From: an uncultured Isoptericola sp.
GTDB lineage: Bacteria > Actinomycetota > Actinomycetes > Actinomycetales > Cellulomonadaceae
DNA: 64,000 nt
NCBI GenBank assembly: GCA_947497265.1
Contig: CANMFP010000002.1
Span: 186,001 to 250,000 of the forward strand
Direction of reading: 5' to 3'
The notes beneath the pieces are model-generated. The model searched no databases and was not told the DNA's origin. It saw only the letters and a list, made by a program, of their open reading frames with translations. Shown in pieces: positions 1-7,916 of this stretch (positions within the stretch are counted from its first letter, which is position 1; each line of letters opens with the position of its first letter). Made by a program: the position numbers and the translations under genes.

Positions 1-264
1 GACGACCTTGAGCACCAGGACGTCACGGAAGCTGTAGAGCCGGTGGGTGCCGGAACCGCTGGCCGACCGGATCGACGGTTCGACCAGTCCGGTCCGCGCC
101 CAGTAGTCGAGCTGTCGATAGGTGATCCCCGCAACCCGGCAGGCGGTCGTGCCGCGGTATCCGGTGCCGCCGTCCTGCTCCGTGAGGTCCTCACCGAAAA
201 GAAGCCCCTGGGCGCCGGTCGGCGCTGCGCCGGTCTCGACGCTCGCCTCACCGCTGCTGTTCAC
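1..264 (-). CDS. MerR-family transcriptional regulator, N-terminal part (cut by window edge)
   Basis: A GTG start at 264 follows a strong GGAGG four bases upstream. The visible 88 codons hold an unstructured acidic leader of about 35 residues, then a MerR-type winged helix-turn-helix with GITYRQLDYWARTGL at about residues 48-62 and a GTHRLYSFRDV wing. The rest lies outside the window. In actinobacteria a second MerR gene usually follows the bifunctional nuclease gene in the garA cluster (Rv1830 position), and the order here matches. It probably acts as a cytoplasmic DNA-binding regulator; its targets cannot be read from the sequence. The class is clear, the exact orthologue is inferred from position. 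Confidence 0.87.
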   Translation of the reverse strand, partial: MNSSGEASVETGAAPTGAQGLLFGEDLTEQDGGTGYRGTTACRVAGITYRQLDYWARTGLVEPSIRSASGSGTHRLYSFRDVLVLKVV

Positions 265-342
265 TGTGCCTCCAAGATGTCGACTCCACGCTAGGACCGC
301 CCCTGGGGGCCGTCAACGACGTAGCGCTCGAGAGGTTCGGCG

Positions 343-392
343 TGTCGCGGGACGGTGCTGAACCGTGACATGTCGCGGAGCGCTGAACCGTG
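343..392 (-). repeat. Imperfect tandem repeat in the leader of the second MerR gene
   Basis: Two copies of a 22-25 base unit lie at 343-367 and 371-392. Each begins with TGTCGCGG and ends with GCTGAACCGTG on the plus strand. They sit about 80-130 bases ahead of the GTG start at 264, where a promoter or operator for this regulator would lie. Autoregulation is inferred only. Confidence 0.5.
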
Positions 393-440
393 GCCTTGAA
401 CTTCCGGTAGAGGGTTCCTCCACACCATAACCCCCAACCT

Positions 441-995
441 TCAGGCTGAACCTGAGGGTGGAGGTGGTGTGTCGTCGCCCGGTTCGGTGGGCCCCTCGGG
501 GGTGGTGAAGTCCTCGGCGGTGACGTGGTCGAGGAAGTCGCGAAACTTCTCGACCTCCTTCTGCTGGTCGAGGTCGACGACCTCGACGCCGGCGGCCGCG
601 ACCACCTCGGCGGAGCACAGCACCGGGCTCTCGGTCCGCACGGCGAGAGCGATCGCGTCGGAGGCCCGCGAGTCGAGCCGGACGCCGGTGGACAGGACCA
701 GCTCGGCGAAGAAGATCCCGCCGTCGAGCGCGACGATCTCGACCCGGTCGAGGTCGACGCCCACGGCGCCGAGCAGGTCGCGCAGGAGGTCGTGCGTCAT
801 CGGCCGCGGCGTAGCGACGCCGGCCTGCGCCATCGCGATCGCGGAGGCTTCGCGGGCGCCGATGACGATGGGCACGGCGAGCTCTGCCGCGGTGTCGAAG
901 AGCAGCACCACGATCTCCTGGTCCCGCTGCTGCTGCCGCACCCCGAGCACCTCGACCGGCACCATCGGGGCCTCGGCCTCGTCGTCGCTCTCCAC
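441..995 (-). CDS. Bifunctional nuclease family protein (DUF151)
   Basis: The 184-residue protein has the compact DUF151/BFN domain over about residues 12-140, including VLLFDTAAELAVPIVIG and RLDSRASDAIALAVRTESP, which are typical of the family. The acidic, proline-rich C-terminal tail is probably disordered. Plant members are reported to have DNase and RNase activity; the bacterial role is uncertain. The gene sits between two MerR genes, the usual actinobacterial arrangement (Rv1829 equivalent). The GTG start has no ribosome binding site, but a TAATAC element lies nine bases upstream, so translation may be leaderless. Confidence 0.9.
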   Translation of the reverse strand: MESDDEAEAPMVPVEVLGVRQQQRDQEIVVLLFDTAAELAVPIVIGAREASAIAMAQAGVATPRPMTHDLLRDLLGAVGVDLDRVEIVALDGGIFFAELVLSTGVRLDSRASDAIALAVRTESPVLCSAEVVAAAGVEVVDLDQQKEVEKFRDFLDHVTAEDFTTPEGPTEPGDDTPPPPSGSA

Positions 996-1004
996 GCGTC
1001 AACG

Positions 1005-1010
1005 GTATTA
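1005..1010 (-). promoter_or_regulatory. Candidate -10 element for leaderless nuclease mRNA
   Basis: TAATAC on the minus strand ends nine bases before the GTG start at 995, and there is no Shine-Dalgarno between. This spacing puts the transcription start at or next to the start codon. No convincing -35 is visible. Confidence 0.45.
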
Positions 1011-1055
1011 CGGCACGAGGTCGCACGCTCTGGAAGTCGTGCCGTCGGCAAGGGC

Positions 1056-1802
1056 TCAGCCGAGGGACGAGGTTCCTTCGCGGACCCAGGCGCTGTGCAG
1101 CCGGGCGACGAGGTCACCGAGCTCGTCGGCGAGGCTTGCCGCGTGCGCGCGGCCGTCCGACGTCTGCTGGCTGCGGTACGGAGCGACGACCTGGTCGACG
1201 AGGCCGACGTGGCGGTCGGCCGACGAACGCAGCGGCCGCAGGTGCCGGGGCTCGATGCCGTGCTCGGCCAGCCGGGTGGCGAGCCGCACCACCTCGGGCG
1301 CTCCGGCATCGAGATATCCCGAGGACGTGCGCAGCAAGCCTGCGGTGATCAGGGACCGGACGAACTCCGGCGGGGTGCTGGTCGCGTCGCAGACCGACTC
1401 GACGGTCCAGCGGCGACGGGCCGCGTCGGTCTCCCCCGCGACCGGCGGGGCGAGGCGCGGGGCAGGACCGGGGGCGGGCTCGCCGGCGTCCATCGCGGCG
1501 AGCCGTTCCTTGATGACCTTCAACGGCAGGTAGGAGTCGCGCTGCTCCGCCAGGACGAAGCGCAGCCGTTCGACGTCGGCAGGGCTGTACTGGCGGTAGC
1601 CGGCCGGCGTACGCACGGGCGTGATCAGCCCCTGCTCCTCGAGGAAGCGCAGCTTGGAGTGCGAGACGGACGGGAAGTCGCCGCGCAGCAGCGCGAGGAC
1701 CTCGGAGATCCGCATCGAGGCCTGCCTCGAGATCCCGCGCGGCCAGGGCTCCGGGGCGTCGTCGGGCTCCGGGACCGGCTCGATCCCGGCCCCGAAGGTC
1801 AC
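1056..1802 (-). CDS. ftsR: MerR-family regulator of the FtsR/Rv1828 type
   Basis: The 248-residue protein has a MerR DNA-binding domain at about residues 30-100 (MRISEVLALL, SKLRFLEEQGLITPVRTPAGYRQYSP), a proline-rich linker, and a second helical domain with LLRTSSGYLDAGAPEVV. This two-domain plan fits the actinobacterial Rv1828/FtsR family, which in Corynebacterium activates ftsZ. The GTG start overlaps the garA stop as GTGA, so the two genes are translationally coupled. The name rests on family and synteny with garA. The true start could also be the internal ATG about 30 codons in, but the overlap favours the upstream one. Confidence 0.85.
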   Translation of the reverse strand: MTFGAGIEPVPEPDDAPEPWPRGISRQASMRISEVLALLRGDFPSVSHSKLRFLEEQGLITPVRTPAGYRQYSPADVERLRFVLAEQRDSYLPLKVIKERLAAMDAGEPAPGPAPRLAPPVAGETDAARRRWTVESVCDATSTPPEFVRSLITAGLLRTSSGYLDAGAPEVVRLATRLAEHGIEPRHLRPLRSSADRHVGLVDQVVAPYRSQQTSDGRAHAASLADELGDLVARLHSAWVREGTSSLG

Positions 1803-2272
1803 GAGACCGGCGCCTGGTCGTCCCGCGGCGCCTGCGGGCTCGCGTGGAAGGACATGCGGAACTTGCCGATCTGCACCTCGTCGCCCGTGGTGAGCTTCGC
1901 GGCGTCGATGCGGTCGCGGTTGACGTACGTGCCGTTCAGCGACCCGATGTCGCGCACCACGAACCGGTCGCCCTCACGGACGAACTCCGCGTGCTTGCGC
2001 GAGACGGTCACGTCGTCGAGGAAGATGTCCGCCCGCTCGCTGCGCCCCGCGATCGTCCGGTCGGAGTCCAGGAGGAAGCGTTCGCCGACCGCGCCGGAAC
2101 CGTACTGCACCACCAGCAGGGCGGAGTGTCTCGGCAGCGCGGCCACCGCCGCGCCCTCCTCGGCGGTCAGAGGGATCCGGGGAGCCTGCTCCTCCGCGGG
2201 CGCACCGAGCCTACCGAGGTGGGCCGTCGTGTCGACGCCCGTCTCGTGCGGGATTGCGCGGGGGTCCGTCAT
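1799..2272 (-). CDS. garA: FHA-domain regulator of glutamate/2-oxoglutarate metabolism (GarA/OdhI type)
   Basis: The 157-residue protein carries a C-terminal FHA domain (about 60-145) with the phosphothreonine-binding signatures GRSERADIFLDD, VSRKHAEF and GSLNGTYVN. GarA/OdhI in its unphosphorylated form inhibits 2-oxoglutarate dehydrogenase and acts on glutamate enzymes; phosphorylation of an N-terminal ETT motif by PknB/PknG switches it off through self-binding. Here the N-terminus shows VDTTAHL near residue 14 in the place of ETTS, so the two threonines are kept but the glutamate is aspartate. The AGGAGG upstream of ATG at 2272 supports this start. It heads a short unit with ftsR. Confidence 0.9.
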   Translation of the reverse strand: MTDPRAIPHETGVDTTAHLGRLGAPAEEQAPRIPLTAEEGAAVAALPRHSALLVVQYGSGAVGERFLLDSDRTIAGRSERADIFLDDVTVSRKHAEFVREGDRFVVRDIGSLNGTYVNRDRIDAAKLTTGDEVQIGKFRMSFHASPQAPRDDQAPVS

Positions 2273-2376
2273 CAGTCCTCCTGGCTGGGTCGGCCGGTCC
2301 GACGTGCGCCGTCGTCCGTCAAACCTACCCTCTCACCGGTCGTGGCGGGAAGCCGCACGAAGCGTCGCGGCGCGAC

Positions 2377-3540
2377 TCATCCCTCGGGTCCTCGGGGCGT
2401 GGCGTACTGCGGCTCGGGCGGTTCGCGCACCGCGGTCACCTCGACCTCGTCGTGCTCGGTGATCGTGGCCTCGGCCCCGGCGGTGCGCAGGGTCGCCAGA
2501 GCACCGCCGGGGATCTCCAGCGCGGGGCTGAGCGTCGACGGGTCGCCGATGACGGTCCACCGGTACGGCGGGTCGAGCGCCTGGCCGTCGACGACGATCC
2601 CCTCGTCCGTGTCGCTGAACCACGTCGAGGTCACCAGGCGGATGCCGTCGAGCTCGACCACCTCCGCGCCCGCGTTGCGCAGCTCCTCGAGCACGTTGAA
2701 CATCTTCGAGGCGTCCAGGAGGCCGCCCCGGTCGCGCACCACGATCTCCACGCCGGGTCCGACGGCGGGCAGGCGGCCCGACAGGATGCCCTCGGCGCCG
2801 GCGCGCTCCTCGGCCAGGTCGACCGCTGCCTGCGCCTGGCCGCTGCCCGACTGCAGCTCGTCGCGCGTCCCGGAGAGCTCGGCGACCTGCTCGGCCAGCT
2901 GTTCGGAGCGTTGCGTGACCTCGTCCAGGAGCCGCACGAGGTCGTCCTGGCGCGCGGACGACAGCGGGTCCTGAGCGGACTGCTGCACCTGGACGACGAG
3001 GGCGAAGCCCAGCGCGGCACACAGCACCGCGGCCAGGAGCTGCGACCGGTTGGCGCGCGGACGCATCGCACCGACCAGGGCTCGCCACCCGTCGGGCGGC
3101 GGCACGGCCGACGCGGCGCCGTCGTCGCCCCGCTCGTCCGCGTCGTGTCCTGCGGCGAGGTCCGGCACCTCAGGCACCGCCGGGACCGCACCCGTGCCCG
3201 GGCCGGGCCACGTCCCGGGGACGCTCGGGCTACCCGCGGAGGACGGCGAGCCCGCGCCGCGCTCGCGCGACTCCTCGGCGACCTGCGGGCCGGTGATCGT
3301 GGCCACGGGGACGGACAGGTCGAGGGGGTCCGGCGGGCCGGAGTGCTCGGCGGGACCGGCATCCTCGGCCCGGTCCGGCCCGTCGGCCTCCTCGGGGGCG
3401 CTCTGCGCGGAACCCGCCCCGTCCGGGGTCGCACCGGAGCCCGACGCGTCTCCCCCGCCGACCGGCGACGCATCGTGCTCGGCCTGCGGCTCGGGAGGTG
3501 TGTCCGCCGAGCCGTCGTGCTCGCGGCGTTCGTCGCTCAT
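2377..3540 (-). CDS. DUF881 membrane protein (second of a pair)
   Basis: The 387-residue protein has a long acidic, proline-rich cytoplasmic region (about 1-155), one membrane helix (LLAAVLCAALGFALVVQV, near 170), a short coiled coil rich in E and Q, then the periplasmic DUF881 domain with GPGVEIVVRD and LRNAGAEVVELDG. The family is typical of Gram-positives and is paired with the small basic protein; the function is not established. The ATG at 3540 follows the sbp stop by two bases; a GTG two codons earlier, overlapping the stop, is an alternative. The same DUF881-sbp-DUF881 order occurs in mycobacteria (Rv1823-Rv1825). Confidence 0.85.
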   Translation of the reverse strand: MSDERREHDGSADTPPEPQAEHDASPVGGGDASGSGATPDGAGSAQSAPEEADGPDRAEDAGPAEHSGPPDPLDLSVPVATITGPQVAEESRERGAGSPSSAGSPSVPGTWPGPGTGAVPAVPEVPDLAAGHDADERGDDGAASAVPPPDGWRALVGAMRPRANRSQLLAAVLCAALGFALVVQVQQSAQDPLSSARQDDLVRLLDEVTQRSEQLAEQVAELSGTRDELQSGSGQAQAAVDLAEERAGAEGILSGRLPAVGPGVEIVVRDRGGLLDASKMFNVLEELRNAGAEVVELDGIRLVTSTWFSDTDEGIVVDGQALDPPYRWTVIGDPSTLSPALEIPGGALATLRTAGAEATITEHDEVEVTAVREPPEPQYATPRGPEG

Positions 3541-3542
3541 GC

Positions 3543-3875
3543 TCACGCCCTGAACAGGTGCCGTCGGATCGCTGCGGCGTTGGAGAAGATCCGGATGCCG
3601 AGCACGACCACCACCGCCGTCGACAGCTGGGAACCGACGCCCAGCTGGTCGCCCAGGAAGACGATGAACGCCGCCACGAGAACGTTCGACAGGAACGACA
3701 CGACGAAGACCTTGTCGTCGAACAGCCCGTCGAGCTTGGCGCGCAGCCCCCCGAAGAGCGCGTCGAGCGCCGCCACCACGGCGATCGGCAGGTACGGCTG
3801 CAACGCGACCGGCACCGTCGGGTGCAGGACCATCCCTGCCACGACACCGATCACCAGCCCGACCACGGCGATCAT
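3543..3875 (-). CDS. sbp: Small basic membrane protein (Sbp, DUF1290)
   Basis: The 110-residue protein is almost wholly membrane: helices at about 1-17, 27-45 and 60-100, with the family motif HPTVPVALQPYLPIAVVAALDA. The ATG at 3875 overlaps the upstream DUF881 stop as ATGA and has AGGAGG six bases before it, which decides this start against longer frames. It lies between two DUF881 genes, so the three probably form one membrane complex. No catalytic function is known for the family. Confidence 0.9.
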   Translation of the reverse strand: MIAVVGLVIGVVAGMVLHPTVPVALQPYLPIAVVAALDALFGGLRAKLDGLFDDKVFVVSFLSNVLVAAFIVFLGDQLGVGSQLSTAVVVVLGIRIFSNAAAIRRHLFRA

Positions 3876-4738
3876 GGAATCTCCTCCTGGCTCTCGTCCA
3901 CGTCCGGCTCCACCGGTTCTGCGTAGCGCAGACCCTGCCCACCCACGCTCGGCAGGTCGATCTCGTCCACCGTGGCCATGCTCGACCCGATGCCCCACTC
4001 CGAGGACAGGTACTGGGTGTACGCCGGAGCGCCGGTCCGAGCGTACGCGGCCTGCATGTCCTCCGGGTCACCGACGGCGCGTACCACGTACGACGGGCCC
4101 GGCAGCGGCACCAGGTCGACGAGGATCGCCTCGCCCGCGTGCCGGATGGCCGACAACGACGTCAGCCGCTGGCCCCCCACGCTGACGGCCTCGGCACCCG
4201 AGGCCCACAACGCGTTGACGACCGTCTGCAGGTCGACCGCCTGGACTCGCGTGTCCGAGGCCGCGACGTCCGGGTCCAGGTCCGCGTCGCTGTCGCTCAG
4301 GGTGAGCTCCAGGCCCGGGCCGGACACCGCCGTGGCGCCCGTCACGACGCCGTCCAGACGCAACCGGTCCAGCAGCCCCTGGTCCGCGGCAGACAGCGCC
4401 GCCGACTGCAGCTCCTCGATCTCCTCGTTGAGCGCGACGGTCTGCGCCCGCAGCTCGTCCGCCGACTGCTGCCGCTCGGAGATCTCCTGCTCCAGCAGCT
4501 CACGGGCCGACGGCCCGTCGGACGGCGCCCTGAGCTGCTGCGCGGCCGCCACCGTCATGAGGCCCAGCAGCACGGCGACCAGCAGCAGCAGGAGCGTCCC
4601 CGCCCCCCGCGCAGGGGCCTCACCCGCCGCACGACGGCGGGCGGCCTCGGCGTAGCCCGCGTCCAGCGGCTTCTCCATGACCTCGACCAGGAGCGTCATG
4701 GACGCGTCCGGCCGTTGGTCCGGCGGTACCCGGGTCAT
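3872..4738 (-). CDS. DUF881 membrane protein (first of a pair)
   Basis: The 288-residue protein has a cytoplasmic N-terminus, one membrane helix (TLLLLLVAVLLGLMTVAAA at about 48-66), a predicted coiled coil (about 78-120, many E/Q/L), and an extracytoplasmic DUF881 domain with GPGLELTLSD, NALWASGAEAVSVGG and PLPGPSYVVRAVG. It overlaps the pgsA-like gene upstream (ATGA) and sbp downstream (ATGA), so it belongs to one translation-coupled unit. The function is unknown; single-pass topology with a coiled coil suggests a partner in the cell envelope. Confidence 0.85.
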   Translation of the reverse strand: MTRVPPDQRPDASMTLLVEVMEKPLDAGYAEAARRRAAGEAPARGAGTLLLLLVAVLLGLMTVAAAQQLRAPSDGPSARELLEQEISERQQSADELRAQTVALNEEIEELQSAALSAADQGLLDRLRLDGVVTGATAVSGPGLELTLSDSDADLDPDVAASDTRVQAVDLQTVVNALWASGAEAVSVGGQRLTSLSAIRHAGEAILVDLVPLPGPSYVVRAVGDPEDMQAAYARTGAPAYTQYLSSEWGIGSSMATVDEIDLPSVGGQGLRYAEPVEPDVDESQEEIP

Positions 4739-5334
4739 CCCGGGCCCTCCTGACGATCACCCTGCTGCAGGACCAGCCGGCGCGTCTGCACGACGTAGTG
4801 CCAGCCGGCCAACCAGTACAGCCCGATGCCCCACCAGGCGAACGCCCAGCCCACCGCGTGGGAGACGGTGCCCACCGCCCCCGGCGTCTCGGCGAGGAGC
4901 AGCAGCGGGAAGGCGTACAGCAGCGCGAACGTCCCGGCCTTGCCGGTCATGCTCACCGCCAGCGGACCGTAACCGTGCCGAGCGAGGACCGGGGCGAGAC
5001 AGGCCAGCAGCACGTCACGCAGCACCACCAGGGTCAGCACCCACCACGGCACCACGCCGCGCCACAACAGCCCGACGAGCGTGACCAGGATGAACAACCG
5101 GTCCGCCGCGGGGTCCAGCATCTGACCGAGCTTGGTCACCTGGTTCAGCCGCCGCGCGAGGAACCCGTCGAGCCAGTCGCTGGCGCCGGACACCGCCAGC
5201 ACCACCAACGCCCACACGTCCTCGCCCGAGACGATGAGCACGGCGAACACCGGGACGAGCGCCAGGCGCGCCATGCTCACGACGTTCGGCACCGTCCACA
5301 CGGCTGCGTCGCCCTGCCCTGCCTGCACGATCAC
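4735..5334 (-). CDS. pgsA: CDP-alcohol phosphatidyltransferase (PgsA-like)
   Basis: The protein is about 199 residues with several membrane helices. It carries the full CDP-alcohol transferase signature D-x2-DG-x2-AR-x8-G-x3-D-x3-D at residues 53-78, seen as SDWLDGFLARRL followed by GQMLDPAADR. Such enzymes transfer a phosphatidyl group from CDP-diacylglycerol to an alcohol, here perhaps glycerol-3-phosphate. Position next to DUF881/sbp/garA matches Rv1822 (pgsA2) of mycobacteria. The GTG at 5334 is chosen because the Rossmann-free N-terminus (VWTVPNVVSMARL) follows directly; a GTG six bases later is possible. The exact acceptor alcohol is not decided by sequence. Confidence 0.82.
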   Translation of the reverse strand: MIVQAGQGDAAVWTVPNVVSMARLALVPVFAVLIVSGEDVWALVVLAVSGASDWLDGFLARRLNQVTKLGQMLDPAADRLFILVTLVGLLWRGVVPWWVLTLVVLRDVLLACLAPVLARHGYGPLAVSMTGKAGTFALLYAFPLLLLAETPGAVGTVSHAVGWAFAWWGIGLYWLAGWHYVVQTRRLVLQQGDRQEGPG

Positions 5335-5558
5335 CGCCTGTGTCCACCGAGTCCCCTGCCGCGCACATCCTACGCAGGACCGGGCAGAGCCTGCGGCAGT
5401 GGGCAAACTCACCGGGCACCTCACCACCGCCCGGCGCTCGCGACCCGTAGGATGGGGCCAATCCATCGGAGTTCGTCGTCCTCCCGCGTGTTCGTAGGCC
5501 CTGGCAGTCGATCAGACAGCCAGCCAGGTGCAGGTGTGTGTACGGGACCGAGCGACCG

Positions 5559-5576
5559 CCGTGCCGCAAGGCACGG
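5559..5576 (+). other. GNRA-capped hairpin in the helicase leader
   Basis: A perfect 7-bp stem, CCGTGCC and GGCACGG, is closed by a GCAA tetraloop. It lies 42 bases before the ATG of the DEAD-box helicase in a leader that may exceed 150 bases. Long structured leaders are common on cold-induced helicase mRNAs; a regulatory role here is inferred. Confidence 0.5.
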
Positions 5577-5617
5577 CAGGACTCCCACCCCGCACCCGAC
5601 GAAACGGTCACTTCGCC

Positions 5618-7438
5618 ATGAGCACCCCTGACTCCACGCTGCCCACCGAGGCCCAGGTCACCTTCGCCGACCTCGACCTTCCCGCACAGCTGCAGAAGGC
5701 CGTCGACGACCTCGGCTTCACCACCCCCTCCCCCATCCAGGCCGAGGCGATCCCCGCCCTCCTGGCCGGCCGCGACATCACCGGCGTCGCCCAGACCGGC
5801 ACCGGCAAGACCGCCGCCTTCGGCATCCCGCTGCTCGCCGCCGTCGACCCCGCCGCCGACGTCTCCCGCGGGCACGTCCAGGCCCTCGTCCTGGCCCCCA
5901 CCCGCGAGCTCGCCATGCAGGTCGCCGACGCCGTCGAAAGCTTCGCCGCCCACATGCCCGGCGTCCGGGTGCTGCCCGTCTACGGCGGCGCGCCCTACGT
6001 GCCCCAGCAGCGCGCCCTGCGCGACGGCGTCCAGGTCGTCGTCGGCACGCCCGGCCGGATCATGGACCACCTCGAGCGCGGGTCGCTCCACCTCGACACC
6101 GTCAAGTTCCTCGTCCTCGACGAGGCCGACGAGATGCTCCGCATGGGCTTCGCCGAGGACGTCGAGAAGATCTTCGGCCAGGCGGCCACCGAGCGGCAGG
6201 TCGCCCTCTTCTCCGCGACCATGCCGCCCGCCATCCGCGCGGTCGCCGACACCCACCTGAACAACCCGGTCCAGGTCGCCGTCTCGCGCCAGTCCAGCAC
6301 CGTCACCGCCGTCGAGCAGACGTACGCCGTCGTGCCGTTCCGCCACAAGGTCGGTTCCCTCGTGCGCGTCCTCGCCACCTCGGAGGCCGACGCGACCATC
6401 GTCTTCACCCGCACCCGTGCCGCCGCCGAGGAGGTCGGGGTCGCCCTCGTCGAGCGAGGCGTCTCCGCCGCGACCATCTCCGGCGACGTCGCCCAGAAGG
6501 AGCGCGAGAAGATCGTCGAGCGACTGCGCAACGGCTCCCTCGACGTCCTCGTCGCCACCGACGTCGCGGCCCGCGGGCTCGACGTCGACCGCATCGGCCT
6601 GGTCGTCAACTTCGACATCCCCCGCGAGCCCGAGGCCTACGTGCACCGTGTCGGGCGCACCGGCCGCGCCGGACGCACCGGCCGCGCGCTGTCGTTCGTC
6701 ACCCCCCACGAGCGCGGCAAGCTCAAGCACATCGAGCGCACCATCCGGGCCAAGCTCACCGAGGTCGAGATCCCCTCCCCCCGCGACGTGTCGGCACACC
6801 GGGCACGCACCATCCTCGGCACCGTGCCCGCACGCCTCGAAGCCGGCCGCCTCGATCTCTACACCGAGCTCCTGAGCGAGCACCTCGCCCCCCGCGAGGA
6901 CGGCACCGCACCGGACGCCGCGCAGGTCGCGGCCGCGCTGCTGGCGCTCGCGGTCGGCGACGACGGCCCCGCGCACCGTGCCGCCCAGGAGGAGCACGAG
7001 CGGGAGCGCGCCGAGGTCAAGGGCGGGCGCACCCGCGAGACGCACCGGGCGGAGCGTGGCGACCGGGACGGCGACCGCACGCGTCGCCACCCGCGGGCCG
7101 ACCGTGACGGCCGTGGCGAGTCGGGCCGCGGCATCCGCCGTCCGGCCGAGGGCACCCGCTACCGCATCGCCGTCGGGCACACCCACGGTGCCCAGCCGCG
7201 CGGCATCGTCGGTGCGCTGACGAACGAGGGTGGTCTGCGCGGTGGCGACATCGGCAAGATCGACATCTTCGGCAACTTCTCCCTGGTCGACATCACCAAG
7301 CCGCTGGACGACGCGACGATGAACCGCATCGGCCGCGCCAACGTCGCCGGTCGGCAGCTGCGGATCTCGGTCGACAAGGGCGCCCCGGAGCGTCGCGCAC
7401 CCCGCACGGAGCGCCGACCGGCGCACGCCGCGCACTGA
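5618..7438 (+). CDS. deaD: DEAD-box ATP-dependent RNA helicase with DbpA-type RNA-binding domain
   Basis: The 606-residue cytoplasmic protein has all the helicase motifs: Q motif GFTTPSPIQ (33-41), motif I AQTGTGKT (58-65), PTRELA, TPGR, DEAD in VLDEADEM, SAT, and HRVGRTGRAGR. After the RecA lobes comes a charged linker of R, E, D and H (about 480-530) and a C-terminal DbpA/CsdA RNA-binding fold (YRIAVGHTHGAQPRGIVGAL). It probably unwinds structured rRNA or mRNA in ribosome assembly and cold adaptation. The ATG at 5618 fits the family N-terminus; no clear Shine-Dalgarno precedes it. It faces the PH-domain gene tail to tail with only 10 bases between. Confidence 0.95.
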   Translation: MSTPDSTLPTEAQVTFADLDLPAQLQKAVDDLGFTTPSPIQAEAIPALLAGRDITGVAQTGTGKTAAFGIPLLAAVDPAADVSRGHVQALVLAPTRELAMQVADAVESFAAHMPGVRVLPVYGGAPYVPQQRALRDGVQVVVGTPGRIMDHLERGSLHLDTVKFLVLDEADEMLRMGFAEDVEKIFGQAATERQVALFSATMPPAIRAVADTHLNNPVQVAVSRQSSTVTAVEQTYAVVPFRHKVGSLVRVLATSEADATIVFTRTRAAAEEVGVALVERGVSAATISGDVAQKEREKIVERLRNGSLDVLVATDVAARGLDVDRIGLVVNFDIPREPEAYVHRVGRTGRAGRTGRALSFVTPHERGKLKHIERTIRAKLTEVEIPSPRDVSAHRARTILGTVPARLEAGRLDLYTELLSEHLAPREDGTAPDAAQVAAALLALAVGDDGPAHRAAQEEHERERAEVKGGRTRETHRAERGDRDGDRTRRHPRADRDGRGESGRGIRRPAEGTRYRIAVGHTHGAQPRGIVGALTNEGGLRGGDIGKIDIFGNFSLVDITKPLDDATMNRIGRANVAGRQLRISVDKGAPERRAPRTERRPAHAAH

Positions 7439-7448
7439 GCGAGGCAGG

Positions 7449-7913
7449 TCAGGGGCTGTCGGGGGCCTCGCCGAGCTGACGGGCCAGTGCCTGCAGCCGG
7501 CGGGCCTCCGCCATCCCCCGCTCGCCGTCGGCACGCTGGATCCCCATGACGGCCAGCGTGCCGCCGTCGGCGAGGTCGAGGATCACCCACGGGTCGTTCA
7601 CCGTCAGCCGGACGGCGACCACCTCGGGCCACGCGACGCGCCGTCTGCGGACGATGTTGCGCACCGTGAGCCCTTCGGCGTCAGGCTTCGCGTGCACGCC
7701 ACCCAGCCGCCAGAGCAACCACACCGCGAAGATCGCGAAGGCGACGAGCGAGACGCGCGTCCCGGCACCGAGCAGGACGCCCTGCTCGGCGAACAACGCC
7801 ACGAGCAGGCTCCCGCCCGCGGCGACGACGCCCGTCACGACGACCGCGACGCGCGTCCACCACGGACGGAAGGTCCGGAACCGGTCCTGCTGCTGCGTGC
7901 CGTCGTCGCTCAT
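7449..7913 (-). CDS. PH-domain membrane protein
   Basis: The 154-residue protein has two membrane helices (about 19-42 and 50-69) followed by a short bacterial PH-like domain with GLTVRNIVRRRRVAWPEV, NDPWVILDLADG and GIQRADGER. The gene starts three bases after the hisG stop, so it should be co-transcribed with hisE and hisG; a similar membrane protein follows hisG in mycobacteria (Rv2120c). The family has no assigned function. Confidence 0.8.
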   Translation of the reverse strand: MSDDGTQQQDRFRTFRPWWTRVAVVVTGVVAAGGSLLVALFAEQGVLLGAGTRVSLVAFAIFAVWLLWRLGGVHAKPDAEGLTVRNIVRRRRVAWPEVVAVRLTVNDPWVILDLADGGTLAVMGIQRADGERGMAEARRLQALARQLGEAPDSP

Positions 7914-7916
7914 CGT

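Noticed and set aside
437-459. Hairpin at the end of the bifunctional nuclease gene
   Set aside because: ACCTTCAGG and CCTGAGGGT pair well on the plus strand but give a C-A mismatch in the minus-strand RNA, and there is no T-tract, so I do not call a terminator.
5015-7534. An 839-codon open frame on the minus strand
   Set aside because: It lies across the DEAD-box helicase gene in antisense; the helicase has every motif in order, so this frame is a shadow.
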